36,049 bases of DNA from Dehalococcoidia bacterium (GTDB lineage Bacteria; Chloroflexota; Dehalococcoidia; SZUA-161; SpSt-899). The translations under genes were made by a program, and so were the position numbers. Location of the stretch: positions 1 through 36,049 of the forward strand of contig JAQTRE010000017.1 in assembly GCA_028711995.1 (NCBI GenBank), read 5' to 3'. Of the stretch, positions 1-7,251 are shown piece by piece. A model generated the notes under the pieces. It worked only from the letters and a program-made list of their open reading frames with translations. It was not told the origin of the DNA and did no database searches. The number at the start of each line of letters is the position of its first letter. Positions within the stretch are counted from its first letter, which is position 1.

Positions 1-276
1 ATAGGAGATGCCTTCCTGCTTCAGGCTGATTCCCGGGCTGGAAGAGGATGTCATTGTCCTCACTCCCGCCAAGCTCGCGCCATAAACCATATTGATGGCC
101 GAGAGTTCGCTTTCCGCCTGGATGAAGGTGCACCCTTTCCTCTTGGGCAAGTTGGTAGCCATGTACTCCGTCAGCTCATTTTGAGGGGTGATCGGGTAAC
201 CGAAATAGCTGGTGCATCCGGCTCGGATGGCCGCTTCCCCGATGGCGCTGTTCCCATCCATCAAAATCTTAGTCAC
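1..276 (-). CDS. 2-oxoacid:ferredoxin oxidoreductase, alpha subunit (N-terminal part)
   Basis: Only the first 92 codons are in the window; the gene runs off the left edge. The family oxidatively decarboxylates a 2-oxoacid with CoA to acyl-CoA and reduces ferredoxin in the cytoplasm. The visible part has the family's N-terminal pyrimidine-binding region: [14 protein letters not shown], then [14 protein letters not shown], then [16 protein letters not shown] and a Ser-rich [10 protein letters not shown] stretch. The GTG start overlaps the stop of the preceding ferredoxin gene by a few bases, so the two are translationally coupled; an in-frame ATG five codons later (261) is the alternative. A ferredoxin immediately ahead of the alpha subunit is typical of VOR/KOR-type clusters. 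The substrate (2-oxoglutarate, branched-chain 2-oxoacid or pyruvate) cannot be told from this fragment. Confidence 0.85.
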   Translation of the reverse strand, partial: MTKILMDGNSAIGEAAIRAGCTSYFGYPITPQNELTEYMATNLPKRKGCTFIQAESELSAINMVYGASLAGVRTMTSSSSPGISLKQEGISY

Positions 277-481
277 GGTACACCTCGATGGCGATATCCG
301 GGCACACTGTGGCGCAGATAGCACAGCCCGTGCATTGGTGGCTCTCGTTCAACTGAGCCGGCAGGTAACTATTGGAATTCATCTGATCGGAGAGAGAGAT
401 CGAGCTCTGGGGACAGAAGGCAATGCAAATCCGGCATCCCTTGCACATCTCCCGATCGATCTCGATATACCCTTTTGCCAT
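269..481 (-). CDS. 2[4Fe-4S] ferredoxin, delta-type subunit of a 2-oxoacid oxidoreductase
   Basis: A 70-residue protein with two complete [4Fe-4S] motifs, [12 protein letters not shown] and [12 protein letters not shown], separated by about 30 residues: the layout of KorD/PorD/VorD subunits. It should carry electrons out of the neighbouring oxidoreductase. I chose the ATG at 481 because AGAGGT sits about six bases upstream and the protein then begins [16 protein letters not shown], as is usual. A GTG at 520 would add 13 residues of no recognisable kind. Its stop overlaps the alpha-subunit start, so it is the first gene of an operon reading leftward. Confidence 0.88.
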   Translation of the reverse strand: MAKGYIEIDREMCKGCRICIAFCPQSSISLSDQMNSNSYLPAQLNESHQCTGCAICATVCPDIAIEVYRD

Positions 482-563
482 GCCAACCTCTGTCTTTTTG
501 AAGTGATATGCCGGGCTCACTCCACCGGCAAGTGAATCGGTTTAACCGAGCAAACCAACGGTT

Positions 564-593
564 AGTATATCAATAAACGATGCGTAACGCCAA
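564..593 (-). promoter_or_regulatory. Predicted sigma-70 promoter of the ferredoxin/oxidoreductase operon
   Basis: Read on the minus strand: TTGGCG, an 18-base spacer and TATACT, the latter with an upstream TGA (extended -10). Transcription would begin near 557, about 75 bases before the ATG at 481. Just inside the transcript is an inverted repeat, AACCG (544-548) and CGGTT (559-563), which could be an operator or a 5' hairpin. Confidence 0.45.
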
Positions 594-641
594 CTCAAAA
601 ACAAACATTCCCCAAAATGGTGAAAAGTTCCCTCACCAGCG

Positions 642-657
642 ATCGGGAGTTCCCGAT
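642..657. other. Short perfect palindrome/hairpin after the deacetylase gene
   Basis: ATCGGG, a four-base loop and CCCGAT lie about 45 bases past the deacetylase stop. There is no T-run directly after it on the minus strand, so it is a poor intrinsic terminator, but it may stabilise a 3' end. Confidence 0.3.
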
Positions 658-701
658 GCGTCAGCCGCGATTATTTTCCGGAGATGAAGAGATTGGTAGT
701 G

Positions 702-1397
702 TCACCTGGAGAGAATCGCGATCCGGTTCATCCGAAACCAATTGTCGGTTGCAGTATCGAATATGTTTCCATTATCGATCACCGCGCCGTGGAAACCTGC
801 CTCGTGCACCAGTTCCTCAAGCGCCTCGTTTGACGATTTGTATGGATAGGCCATGAAATGAACCGGGACATCCAGCCTCGATTCGATTTCCCTTTTGCTC
901 GCAATGATTTCCGAGGCGACCCGCGACGGTTCAGACTTGAGCATTTCAGCAAGATCGGGATGCGTTTGGGTGTGTGCTCCGATCAGTATGCCGCCCCGAT
1001 GCAGCTCTTCCACTTCAGGCCAGACCATGTGGGGAGTCGGGAAAGCCAGTTCCTCAGGAGAACGGTCCCAGTCGTTCATGCGCCTGACTTCAGTTCCGAT
1101 ATAGTCCGTTGGCAGAAAGACGGTGGCCACAAAGGCGTACTTCTTCAGGATGGGGTAAGCGCTGGTATAGAAATTGCGGTAGCCATCGTCGAAGGTGAGG
1201 CATATCGGTTCTTCCGGAAGGCCCTTTTCCCCCCGAACGTGTTGCCGGATATCCTCCAGTGTAACTGCTCTGAAGCCATAGGAATGCAGAGCAGACATCT
1301 GGGCATCGAATTCCGATGTGGTCATCCAATGCCTGGTGGGAGCCGCCTCGTCCACTTTATGATATGAGAGTATCGGGATTTTCTTTCCCAAATCCAC
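702..1397 (-). CDS. Polysaccharide deacetylase (NodB homology domain, CE4)
   Basis: A 231-residue protein that is essentially one NodB domain. Catalytic and metal-site motifs are visible: TFDDGYRN (about 68-75, the Asp pair), HTQTHP (142-147, the metal-binding His pair) and AYPY near 208. CE4 enzymes hydrolyse N- or O-acetyl groups from chitin-like, peptidoglycan or capsular sugars. No signal peptide or membrane segment is seen, so it may act in the cytoplasm, which is less usual for the family. The GTG start at 1397 lies inside the 3' end of the glycosyltransferase gene (41-base overlap) with GGAGG just upstream, indicating tight coupling. It probably acts on the sugar product of its partner, but the substrate is unknown. 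Confidence 0.85.
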   Translation of the reverse strand: MDLGKKIPILSYHKVDEAAPTRHWMTTSEFDAQMSALHSYGFRAVTLEDIRQHVRGEKGLPEEPICLTFDDGYRNFYTSAYPILKKYAFVATVFLPTDYIGTEVRRMNDWDRSPEELAFPTPHMVWPEVEELHRGGILIGAHTQTHPDLAEMLKSEPSRVASEIIASKREIESRLDVPVHFMAYPYKSSNEALEELVHEAGFHGAVIDNGNIFDTATDNWFRMNRIAILSR

Positions 1398-2349
1398 TGC
1401 CTCCGACTTTTTCGATCAGAATACGGAGCTGTTCTCTTTCCAGCGCCGGATCAAACTTGTATGCTTGCTTATTGCATCGGTAGAGCAACTCGGCGTAATA
1501 CTCTTTGTCGGACTCAGCCTGCAGGAGGAGATTAGCCAGTTTGTGAGTGTCACCGGGAGGAAAAAGGCCCGGATAGTCGTTGCCAAGCAGCCCCTGCACG
1601 CACGGGATATCGCTCGCAATGACCGGTACACCTGAAACAACGGCTTCGGAAATCACATTTGCGCCGCCTTCCGAAAGCGAAGTCAGCGCCAGAAGATGGC
1701 TATTCAGAAGGATTCGCTCTGTTTCCTCCTTCGACTTTTCCCCGAGCCAATGATAGCGCGGGTTCTGCTCAACTTCAAGCGCAGCAGCGCGCCCGAAATC
1801 ATCGGATAGCGCTTTGCCGATGTGGAGAACCCTGATCCTGGAGCGAAGTGGTAAGAGTCGGGCTGCCTTTGCCGTTCGAAGCGGATCTTTCACCTCGCGC
1901 AAATGGCCGATCACGCATACATCGAAGTGACTGGTCGACTTATCAGGCTCGATGGATGGGCGAACGGCCGATTGATAAATGACCATTGTTTTGCTCCGGA
2001 CAGGCGATGGCAGTAGATCAATTATTGTTGGTTGCAATACCACCAACTGGTCTGCCAGGTTCAGCACCTCTTTTTTGAGGGGTTCTCTTGGCAGGTCCTG
2101 ATAGATGTCTGTACCCGTGAGGCAAATGATGACGGGGATATCCCCCCTGCGCCGCCGTATGTCCATGACCTGATGGTAGGTCTTGTAGGCATTGAATGCT
2201 ACTACGATATCGCAGGGTTCGTCGTAGGTATCCCGTCCGGTGATCACATGGTGCCCCAGTGTGCTCAGAAGGGAACTCCATCTCTGGCTGGTAATGATGT
2301 TGCCGTTCGTCATCGTCGATGTCGAGGGCACAAGAAAGCGAATATTCAT
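1357..2349 (-). CDS. GT4-family glycosyltransferase resembling SenB/TIGR04348 (selenosugar synthase-like)
   Basis: A 330-residue GT-B glycosyltransferase. The donor-binding region shows SEGGANVISEA (226-236) followed by GVPVIASDIPCVQGLL, the nucleotide-sugar signature of group 1 transferases. The N-terminal half has features I associate with the TIGR04348/SenB group: GNIITSQRWSSLLSTLGH, EPCDIVVAFNAYKT, LTGTDIYQDL and LADQLVVLQP followed by VIYQSA. Characterised SenB makes a seleno-sugar from a UDP-sugar and selenophosphate in selenoneine synthesis; neither senA nor a selD-like gene is visible here. The ATG at 2349 has AGAGGA at good spacing. It is followed, with overlap, by a deacetylase. It could instead be a generic GT4 enzyme; the specific assignment is from memory of sequence pattern. 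Confidence 0.75.
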   Translation of the reverse strand: MNIRFLVPSTSTMTNGNIITSQRWSSLLSTLGHHVITGRDTYDEPCDIVVAFNAYKTYHQVMDIRRRRGDIPVIICLTGTDIYQDLPREPLKKEVLNLADQLVVLQPTIIDLLPSPVRSKTMVIYQSAVRPSIEPDKSTSHFDVCVIGHLREVKDPLRTAKAARLLPLRSRIRVLHIGKALSDDFGRAAALEVEQNPRYHWLGEKSKEETERILLNSHLLALTSLSEGGANVISEAVVSGVPVIASDIPCVQGLLGNDYPGLFPPGDTHKLANLLLQAESDKEYYAELLYRCNKQAYKFDPALEREQLRILIEKVGGSGFGKENPDTLIS

Positions 2350-2679
2350 GGCGTATCCTCTTGGCAGGCACTTCTCCTGGAAAGAACGTCTCTGTTGATC
2401 TCTGCATAATTCCCGATTTTGATATCAGGTCACACAGTATCTATTCTATCACTTTGAGAGTCGGGAGGTCTCTGATGACTTGCTTTACCGCCAGGGCGTT
2501 GGCAAGGAATGTAAACATTTGGTAGAGTTTCGGTTAATGTTCGATAAACGAGCGCCGTATGCTATAGAAATCTGCTGGGGTATGTATTAGAATCTGAAAT
2601 GATAATGCAGGATCAACAGATGGGCAGCACGGGGTTTGGTGAGGAAACTCATCAGTTAATCTAAGCTCAGGAGATCGTT
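2350..2679. other. Divergent intergenic region with a small tetraloop hairpin near its right end
   Basis: No credible gene is seen. It should hold promoters for the minus-strand glycosyltransferase and the plus-strand small membrane protein. At 2638-2653 GGTGAG and CTCATC pair around a GAAA tetraloop, just upstream of the Shine-Dalgarno (CAGGAG near 2668) of the following gene. I could not match it to a known riboswitch. Confidence 0.4.
2443..2451 (-). promoter_or_regulatory. Possible extended -10 promoter of the glycosyltransferase-deacetylase operon
   Basis: On the minus strand TGATAGAAT forms an extended -10; no good -35 was found. The start site would be near 2436, about 85 bases ahead of the glycosyltransferase ATG. 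Confidence 0.3.
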
Positions 2680-3048
2680 ATGGAGCTGGGTGTTATACTT
2701 GTCCTGGTGTTCGGCGCTGTCGCTGCTGTATGGTTCTATCGGCTTAATACCCGGTCAAACGACACACATCGATATATCGCTCCTCTGATAGTCCTTCGGA
2801 AAGAGGAGTTGATGAACAACTATCTTCAGAAGGGTGTCTTGCCCAACTCAGTTGTGTCACATCGAAAGCAGTACCTGATCGATAAACTTGAGGCAGATAC
2901 CATCGGGTATCTTGAAGCGAGAGAACTGATCAAGGTTCTCAAAATGGAAGAAGCGGAAGCGCGCAGGACGGCAAACGAGGATGCCCTGGTGGCTATCCTT
3001 GGCTTGGCGGCCTTACTTGCCATGGTGGCGGGACTTTCAACCAGGTGA
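2680..3048 (+). CDS. Small membrane protein of unknown function
   Basis: A 122-residue protein of no family I recognise. It begins with a hydrophobic helix (about 3-20, LGVILVLVFGAVAAVWFY), has a charged, probably helical centre (about 35-95, rich in Glu, Lys and Leu) and ends with a second hydrophobic stretch (about 102-118, ALVAILGLAALLAMVAGL). That suggests two membrane anchors with a cytoplasmic middle. CAGGAG precedes the ATG at good distance. It stands alone between genes on the opposite strand, so context gives no role. Confidence 0.7.
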   Translation: MELGVILVLVFGAVAAVWFYRLNTRSNDTHRYIAPLIVLRKEELMNNYLQKGVLPNSVVSHRKQYLIDKLEADTIGYLEARELIKVLKMEEAEARRTANEDALVAILGLAALLAMVAGLSTR

Positions 3049-3066
3049 CCAAAACATCCCCACCCG

Positions 3067-4218
3067 TTAATAGGGAAGAAAATCCGCCCCGATGATCTCG
3101 CGGGCGATGATGATCTTCATGATTTCAGCAGTGCCGTCCCCTGTCTCAAATCCTATGGCATCCCGCAGCCGACCCTCAAGAGGGTATTCCCGCGTATATC
3201 CCACATGGCCGTGAATCAGCATGGCATCGTGGATGGCTTCTACCGCAATTTTGGGGCACCACCATTTGCACATGGCCGATTCCTTGATGTGGTCCATTCC
3301 CTGGTCTTTGAGGCTGAAGGCGTGATAGCAAAGCAGGCGTGCCGCCTCCAGAATGGTGGCATGCTCGGCGATTTTGAAGGAAATCCCTTCGAACTTAGCC
3401 AGGGGTCTCCCAAAGGCCATACGCTGCCGGGCAAAATTAACGGCTTCCTCTATGGAGACCTGAGCCGATGAGATGCATCCCAATGACAGGCCGATGCGCA
3501 TGAAGTCGAATTGTCCCATGGTGATGTAGAATCCCTGGCCTTCCTTTCCCAGGCGGAATTTTGCCGGAACCTCCACGTCATCGAAAAAGATGGAAGCGCG
3601 CCCTGCCCAGTGCCAGCCCAGGTCGTCAAAGGCCGATCTGGATATGCCGGGCAGTTCCAGAGGCACGATGAATGCCGTCACCCCGCGCACGCCGGCTTCG
3701 GCATCCGTCTTGGCAAAAACCAGAGCGATGTCCGATTGCATTCCCAGAGTGACCGAGGTTTTTTCGCCATTTAGGACATAAACGTCATCCCGCCTCTCGG
3801 CCTTGATTTTGATGGCTGCCGCGTCCGAGCCGCAGCCGGGCTCTGTGAGCGCATGGCAAACCATTATCTTCCCGCTGATCAACCCCCGAAGCCAGGTTTC
3901 CTTTATTTCCTCCGATCCGTGCGATAGCAGGAAGAGGCTGGTTCCGATGATATGGGTCAAATGAGGCCCGAGCATGATGTTCAACCGGCTGAATTCCTCT
4001 ACGGCAATACCCATGCTCACCCAATCAGCGGGCTGACCGCCGTACTTTTCCGGCATGTTGATGCCGTAGAACCCGCCCTCTGCTATCTTCCTGCGGACTT
4101 CGATGGGGAGATAGTTCAGCTTTGCCAGTCCTGTGGCTACGGGAGCCATCTCCTTTTCCACGAACCGTCTGACCTCGCGCCTGTATGTATTCTGAACCTC
4201 GGTAAAGGTAAATGACAC
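3067..4218 (-). CDS. Acyl-CoA dehydrogenase family flavoprotein with Asp at the catalytic position
   Basis: About 383 residues, full length for the family, which oxidises acyl-CoA to 2-enoyl-CoA with FAD and passes electrons to ETF. Visible landmarks: MPEKYGGQ in the N-terminal domain, CHALTEPGCGSDAA (FAD/substrate loop), RMAFGRPLAKFEG, and the C-terminal block GDGTAEIMKIIIAREIIG. In most family members the last block reads EGTxxI with Glu as the proton-abstracting base; here it is Asp. Some dehydrogenases for alicyclic acyl-CoAs are reported to have Asp there, so the substrate may not be a plain fatty acyl-CoA. A GTG at 4218 is chosen because GGGGAG lies nine bases upstream; a TTG at 4224 is possible. 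No ETF genes are nearby. Confidence 0.88.
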   Translation of the reverse strand: MSFTFTEVQNTYRREVRRFVEKEMAPVATGLAKLNYLPIEVRRKIAEGGFYGINMPEKYGGQPADWVSMGIAVEEFSRLNIMLGPHLTHIIGTSLFLLSHGSEEIKETWLRGLISGKIMVCHALTEPGCGSDAAAIKIKAERRDDVYVLNGEKTSVTLGMQSDIALVFAKTDAEAGVRGVTAFIVPLELPGISRSAFDDLGWHWAGRASIFFDDVEVPAKFRLGKEGQGFYITMGQFDFMRIGLSLGCISSAQVSIEEAVNFARQRMAFGRPLAKFEGISFKIAEHATILEAARLLCYHAFSLKDQGMDHIKESAMCKWWCPKIAVEAIHDAMLIHGHVGYTREYPLEGRLRDAIGFETGDGTAEIMKIIIAREIIGADFLPY

Positions 4219-4254
4219 GATCAATAACTCCCCTGCGATTAATTACCCGGAAAG

Positions 4255-4283
4255 ATTATAGCAACGATGGCCTGTCTTGGAAA
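4255..4283 (-). promoter_or_regulatory. Predicted sigma-70 promoter of the acyl-CoA dehydrogenase gene
   Basis: Minus strand: TTTCCA, 17-base spacer, TATAAT, with TGC directly before the -10 (extended). Transcription would start near 4248, giving a 5' leader of roughly 30 bases. Confidence 0.6.
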
Positions 4284-4321
4284 CAGCCGCCTTTCTAAAG
4301 GGGAACGCTAAGGGTGATTTT

Positions 4322-5104
4322 TCACTTCTCGACAAGGGCTTGATACTTTAGGCAGAGCAACCTACAGTTGATATCAAGGTTTTCTTTGGGTGTAGCCACG
4401 GGTATATCTGCCGTGAAAGGACGCATCAAAGTTTCGTCTACAATTGTATTTGGAAATTTCGCTTCGATTTTGGTAACGAGATGGTTGAAGTTTATCATAG
4501 AGGAGAGGGAAATATCTGGCCCCATGATCGAATAGTCGAAGTCGTACTGCAGAATCTCCACACTGGGCTCATGAGAAGTCGATCCGTAAAACCGGGCAAA
4601 TCCTTCTGTTCGAACAGACTTGTCCCTGGTTTTCATTTGCACCTTGCGGAAAATCGGAATACCGCCGGTCAGGAGAGTTGCCCGGAGATTGAGCTTCCTA
4701 TCCTCCGTCGTTGACTCGGTCTCTATCTCGGTTTGTATGTTACCCTTGAGAATGAGGAACAAGTCTTTCGATGCCATTCTCCTGCCTTGGCCGTTTTTAC
4801 TGCGGAAAACAATGGCCTGATCCTCAAATGACAGAGTAATGGCTCTGCAGCCTTGATAAGGTTTTCGAAGCTCTGAATCATTGCATACAAGTGCTATGAG
4901 GTCCAAACTCCTGAGGCGCTGGGCGACTACTTCGGCTGCTTGCATGTTGTCATAATGGGCAATTATCCTCGGAACCTTCCCCGCCAGGAGCAGTCTTGTT
5001 CCATAAGGGTCTTTTCCAATGACATCTGCTGCTTGCTGTATTAACGCAGTTTCAAGCTTACCGGGAGGGACGATCACAACATGTGCGACTTCATTCGGAT
5101 TCAT
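4322..5104 (-). CDS. Conserved-looking protein of unknown function
   Basis: A 260-residue soluble protein I do not recognise. Residues about 10-80 (KLETALIQQAADVIGKDPYG, then VPRIIAHYDNMQAAEVVAQR and LIALVCNDSEL) resemble a small alpha/beta fold of the DUF2007 or SPOR kind, in which a short strand is followed by a helix of the form xxAAEVVAQRL; this is impressionistic. The C-terminal two thirds is mostly beta-like with charged turns. The open frame extends upstream to 5296, but I start it at the ATG at 5104: GAAGGAAGAG lies about seven bases before it, and the extra 64 residues overlap the response regulator. It follows that regulator and a giant kinase on the same strand, so it may be part of their output. 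Confidence 0.65.
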   Translation of the reverse strand: MNPNEVAHVVIVPPGKLETALIQQAADVIGKDPYGTRLLLAGKVPRIIAHYDNMQAAEVVAQRLRSLDLIALVCNDSELRKPYQGCRAITLSFEDQAIVFRSKNGQGRRMASKDLFLILKGNIQTEIETESTTEDRKLNLRATLLTGGIPIFRKVQMKTRDKSVRTEGFARFYGSTSHEPSVEILQYDFDYSIMGPDISLSSMINFNHLVTKIEAKFPNTIVDETLMRPFTADIPVATPKENLDINCRLLCLKYQALVEK

Positions 5105-5183
5105 TGGCGCTCTTCCTTCAGCAACTATGAAATGCAGATGATCATTGCACTCTGTCGTTGAAACGTCCGGCGTATGCACAGGG

Positions 5184-5654
5184 TCAAGATATATCGAATA
5201 CCTGGTGACTTGTGCGACTGTGGGCAGGCTGTTGTAACGGCAAAACAGAGTTACCGGTATGCTTGGCTTCAGGGCGGTTTTCCTTGCCGTCCCCAATGTG
5301 GAGCAACGCCCGCACGTGGGACAGTAATTCCTCTATGGCGAATGGCTTGCAGAGGTAATCATTGGCGACATAAAGCGTTGCCGACACTTGACTGGCAATC
5401 TCCGCTCTTGCAGACATTATCATGACCGGTACCCGCGAGTGTTCGCGAATGCGCCGGCACACTTCAATGCCATCAAATCCAGGCATCATGATATCCAGTA
5501 TTATCAGATCGGGCGGAGCGCTTGCCATCGTTTTGAGGGCCGATTCCCCTTCGGTAGCGGTTACCACATTGAAACCGCGCGCTCTCAGATTTGCGCTGAC
5601 AAATCTGAGGATGACGGGGTCATCATCCACTACAAGAACACGTCTGTGGTCCAT
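5184..5654 (-). CDS. Single-domain response regulator (CheY-like receiver)
   Basis: A receiver domain fills residues 1-120: the acidic pair in VVDDDP, the phospho-acceptor Asp in LIILDIMMPGFDG, Ser in place of the usual Thr in MIMSAR, and the conserved Lys in LCKPF. The final 35 residues (from about GKENRPEA) are low in hydrophobics and match no output domain; there is no winged helix. It may work by protein contact, or be a regulator that lost its DNA-binding domain. The start is the ATG at 5654, since the upstream TTG is too near the AAAGGGA ribosome site. It lies 125 bases after the 1324-residue kinase on the same strand, so that kinase is the obvious phosphodonor. Confidence 0.8.
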   Translation of the reverse strand: MDHRRVLVVDDDPVILRFVSANLRARGFNVVTATEGESALKTMASAPPDLIILDIMMPGFDGIEVCRRIREHSRVPVMIMSARAEIASQVSATLYVANDYLCKPFAIEELLSHVRALLHIGDGKENRPEAKHTGNSVLPLQQPAHSRTSHQVFDIS

Positions 5655-5687
5655 AATTTCCAATCCCTTTCAATATTGCTGGGGATG

Positions 5688-5763
5688 TCTGATTGAATGA
5701 CGGTCAACCCCCCGGACAAATCTCCTGGTAGGCGGACAGCACCTCCCGCACCATTCAATCAGA
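5688..5763. repeat. 12-bp perfect inverted repeat between kinase and response regulator
   Basis: TCTGATTGAATG (5688-5699) and its exact reverse complement CATTCAATCAGA (5752-5763) enclose 52 bases. In RNA this gives a 12-bp stem just after the kinase stop codon. It may attenuate or stabilise the transcript between the two genes, or be a small remnant element. The right arm touches the sequence shared with the second kinase. Confidence 0.55.
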
Positions 5764-7251
5764 AGTCTCCACATGTATCTACGGTTCGGACATTTTGGAG
5801 ATGGGCAGGGTGAAAGTAAATTGGGAGCCCTTGCCTTCTTGGCTCTCTGCCCAAATCTTGCCTCCGTGACGCTCGATGATTCCTTTGCAGATCGATAGTC
5901 CCAATCCGCTTCCTCCCCTCCGGCGCGTCACCCCGGTCTCCAAACGGTAGAACCGGTCAAATACTCTCTCAAGTTCGTTATTGGAAATGCCGATCCCCTG
6001 ATCGGTCACGCTGATCTCAATATTTTCGCCGACGTGCCTTGCTTCCAGGGTGATCGTTGTTCCCTCGTCGGAATAGGAGGCGGCGTTGGAAACCAGGTTT
6101 GTGATCACCTGCCCGATGCGGACCGTGTCGCAATTGATCATGGGGAGGTCCGATGCTGCTTCGATTTCGAACTTGTGCTTCTGAGATGCCGTGGTCAACT
6201 GGCGGTTAATCTGATTCAGAATAGTGGATATCTTGCCGGGCACATTTTCCATTCTCATCGTGCCTGCTTCCAGTTGAGACATATCAATCAGATCACTCAC
6301 GATGTAGGTCAGCCGGTTGGCAGCCTGGTCGATCTCATAGAGGAATTCATGCTGTGTCTGAAGGTCCCAGGTTACATCGGGTTGAACGAGGGTGCTGGCC
6401 AGGCCTTTTATGGAAGTGAGGGGTGTTCTGAGTTCATGGGAAACACTGGCCAGAAGAGCCGTCTTCATCCGGTCGAGTTCTTCCAGTGCCTTGGCCCGGG
6501 CCTCTTCCAGTTCCGCCCGTTTTCGGTCGGTGATGTCCTTGGTGAAGCCAATAATGCGGGTCGGCGTGCCGGAGGCATCTCTGATCACGGCCGCGCTAAT
6601 TGAAGCGGCAAATCGAGTGCCGTCTTTCTTCGCGAGAGTAAACGCTACGTCCTTTGAAATGCCTTCTGCTAAGGTTTTTTGAAAACGGAGAGCCATCTCT
6701 TCCTGGCTTTCAGTTGTGGCCACAAAATCTGCGAAGCTTCTCCCCATCATTTCCTCAGCATTCTGATAACCGAACATACTGATTGCTTGCTGGGATACGT
6801 AAGTGAGAGTTCCCTGCAGATCCATTATGCCTATGGCATCCGGGAATGCTTCCGCTGCAACCCGATATGTTTCCCTCGATTGCCTCAGTTCATTCTCAAT
6901 CTGCTTTTGTGCGCTGATATCCCGTGAGGAACAAATGATCGCTTTCACGTTGCCTTCGGTATCCAATTCCGGCCTCAGAATCGAATCGAAACATCGGCCA
7001 TCGGGAAAGCTGAATTCCAGACGTTTGGCTTTTCCAGTCAGAAACACTTCATCGATTGCGTTTTCACCTAGCTGGCACATTTCCTCCGACAAGCCTAATT
7101 CACGGCTGGTTTTACCGATCCATTCATCTTGAGGAATGCCTGTCCAATTTGCCTGGGCCGCATTCGTGTACAAAAGCCTGTAGTTCCGGTCAACGCGCAC
7201 GATTGTATCAGGCGAATATTCAGCGAGCGCACGGAACTTCTCCTCGCTCTC
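5750..7251 (-). repeat. Duplicated kinase segment, copy 1
   Basis: This 1.5-kb stretch matches 13370-14871 without any gap that I could find: the offset is a constant 7620 bases in every block compared. Identity is very high near the catalytic end (59 of 60 bases at 5881-5940 against 13501-13560) and lower elsewhere. It covers the last two PAS domains, HisKA, HATPase, the stop codon and about 25 bases beyond. Confidence 0.85.

Noticed and set aside
2600-2680. Possible riboswitch upstream of the small membrane protein.
   Set aside because: Only one small GAAA-capped stem is seen; no conserved core of c-di-GMP, cobalamin, preQ1 or fluoride riboswitches is present.
4322-5296. Longer form of the unknown protein beginning at 5296.
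   Set aside because: The extra 64 residues overlap the response regulator's 3' end and the ATG at 5104 has a clear ribosome site.
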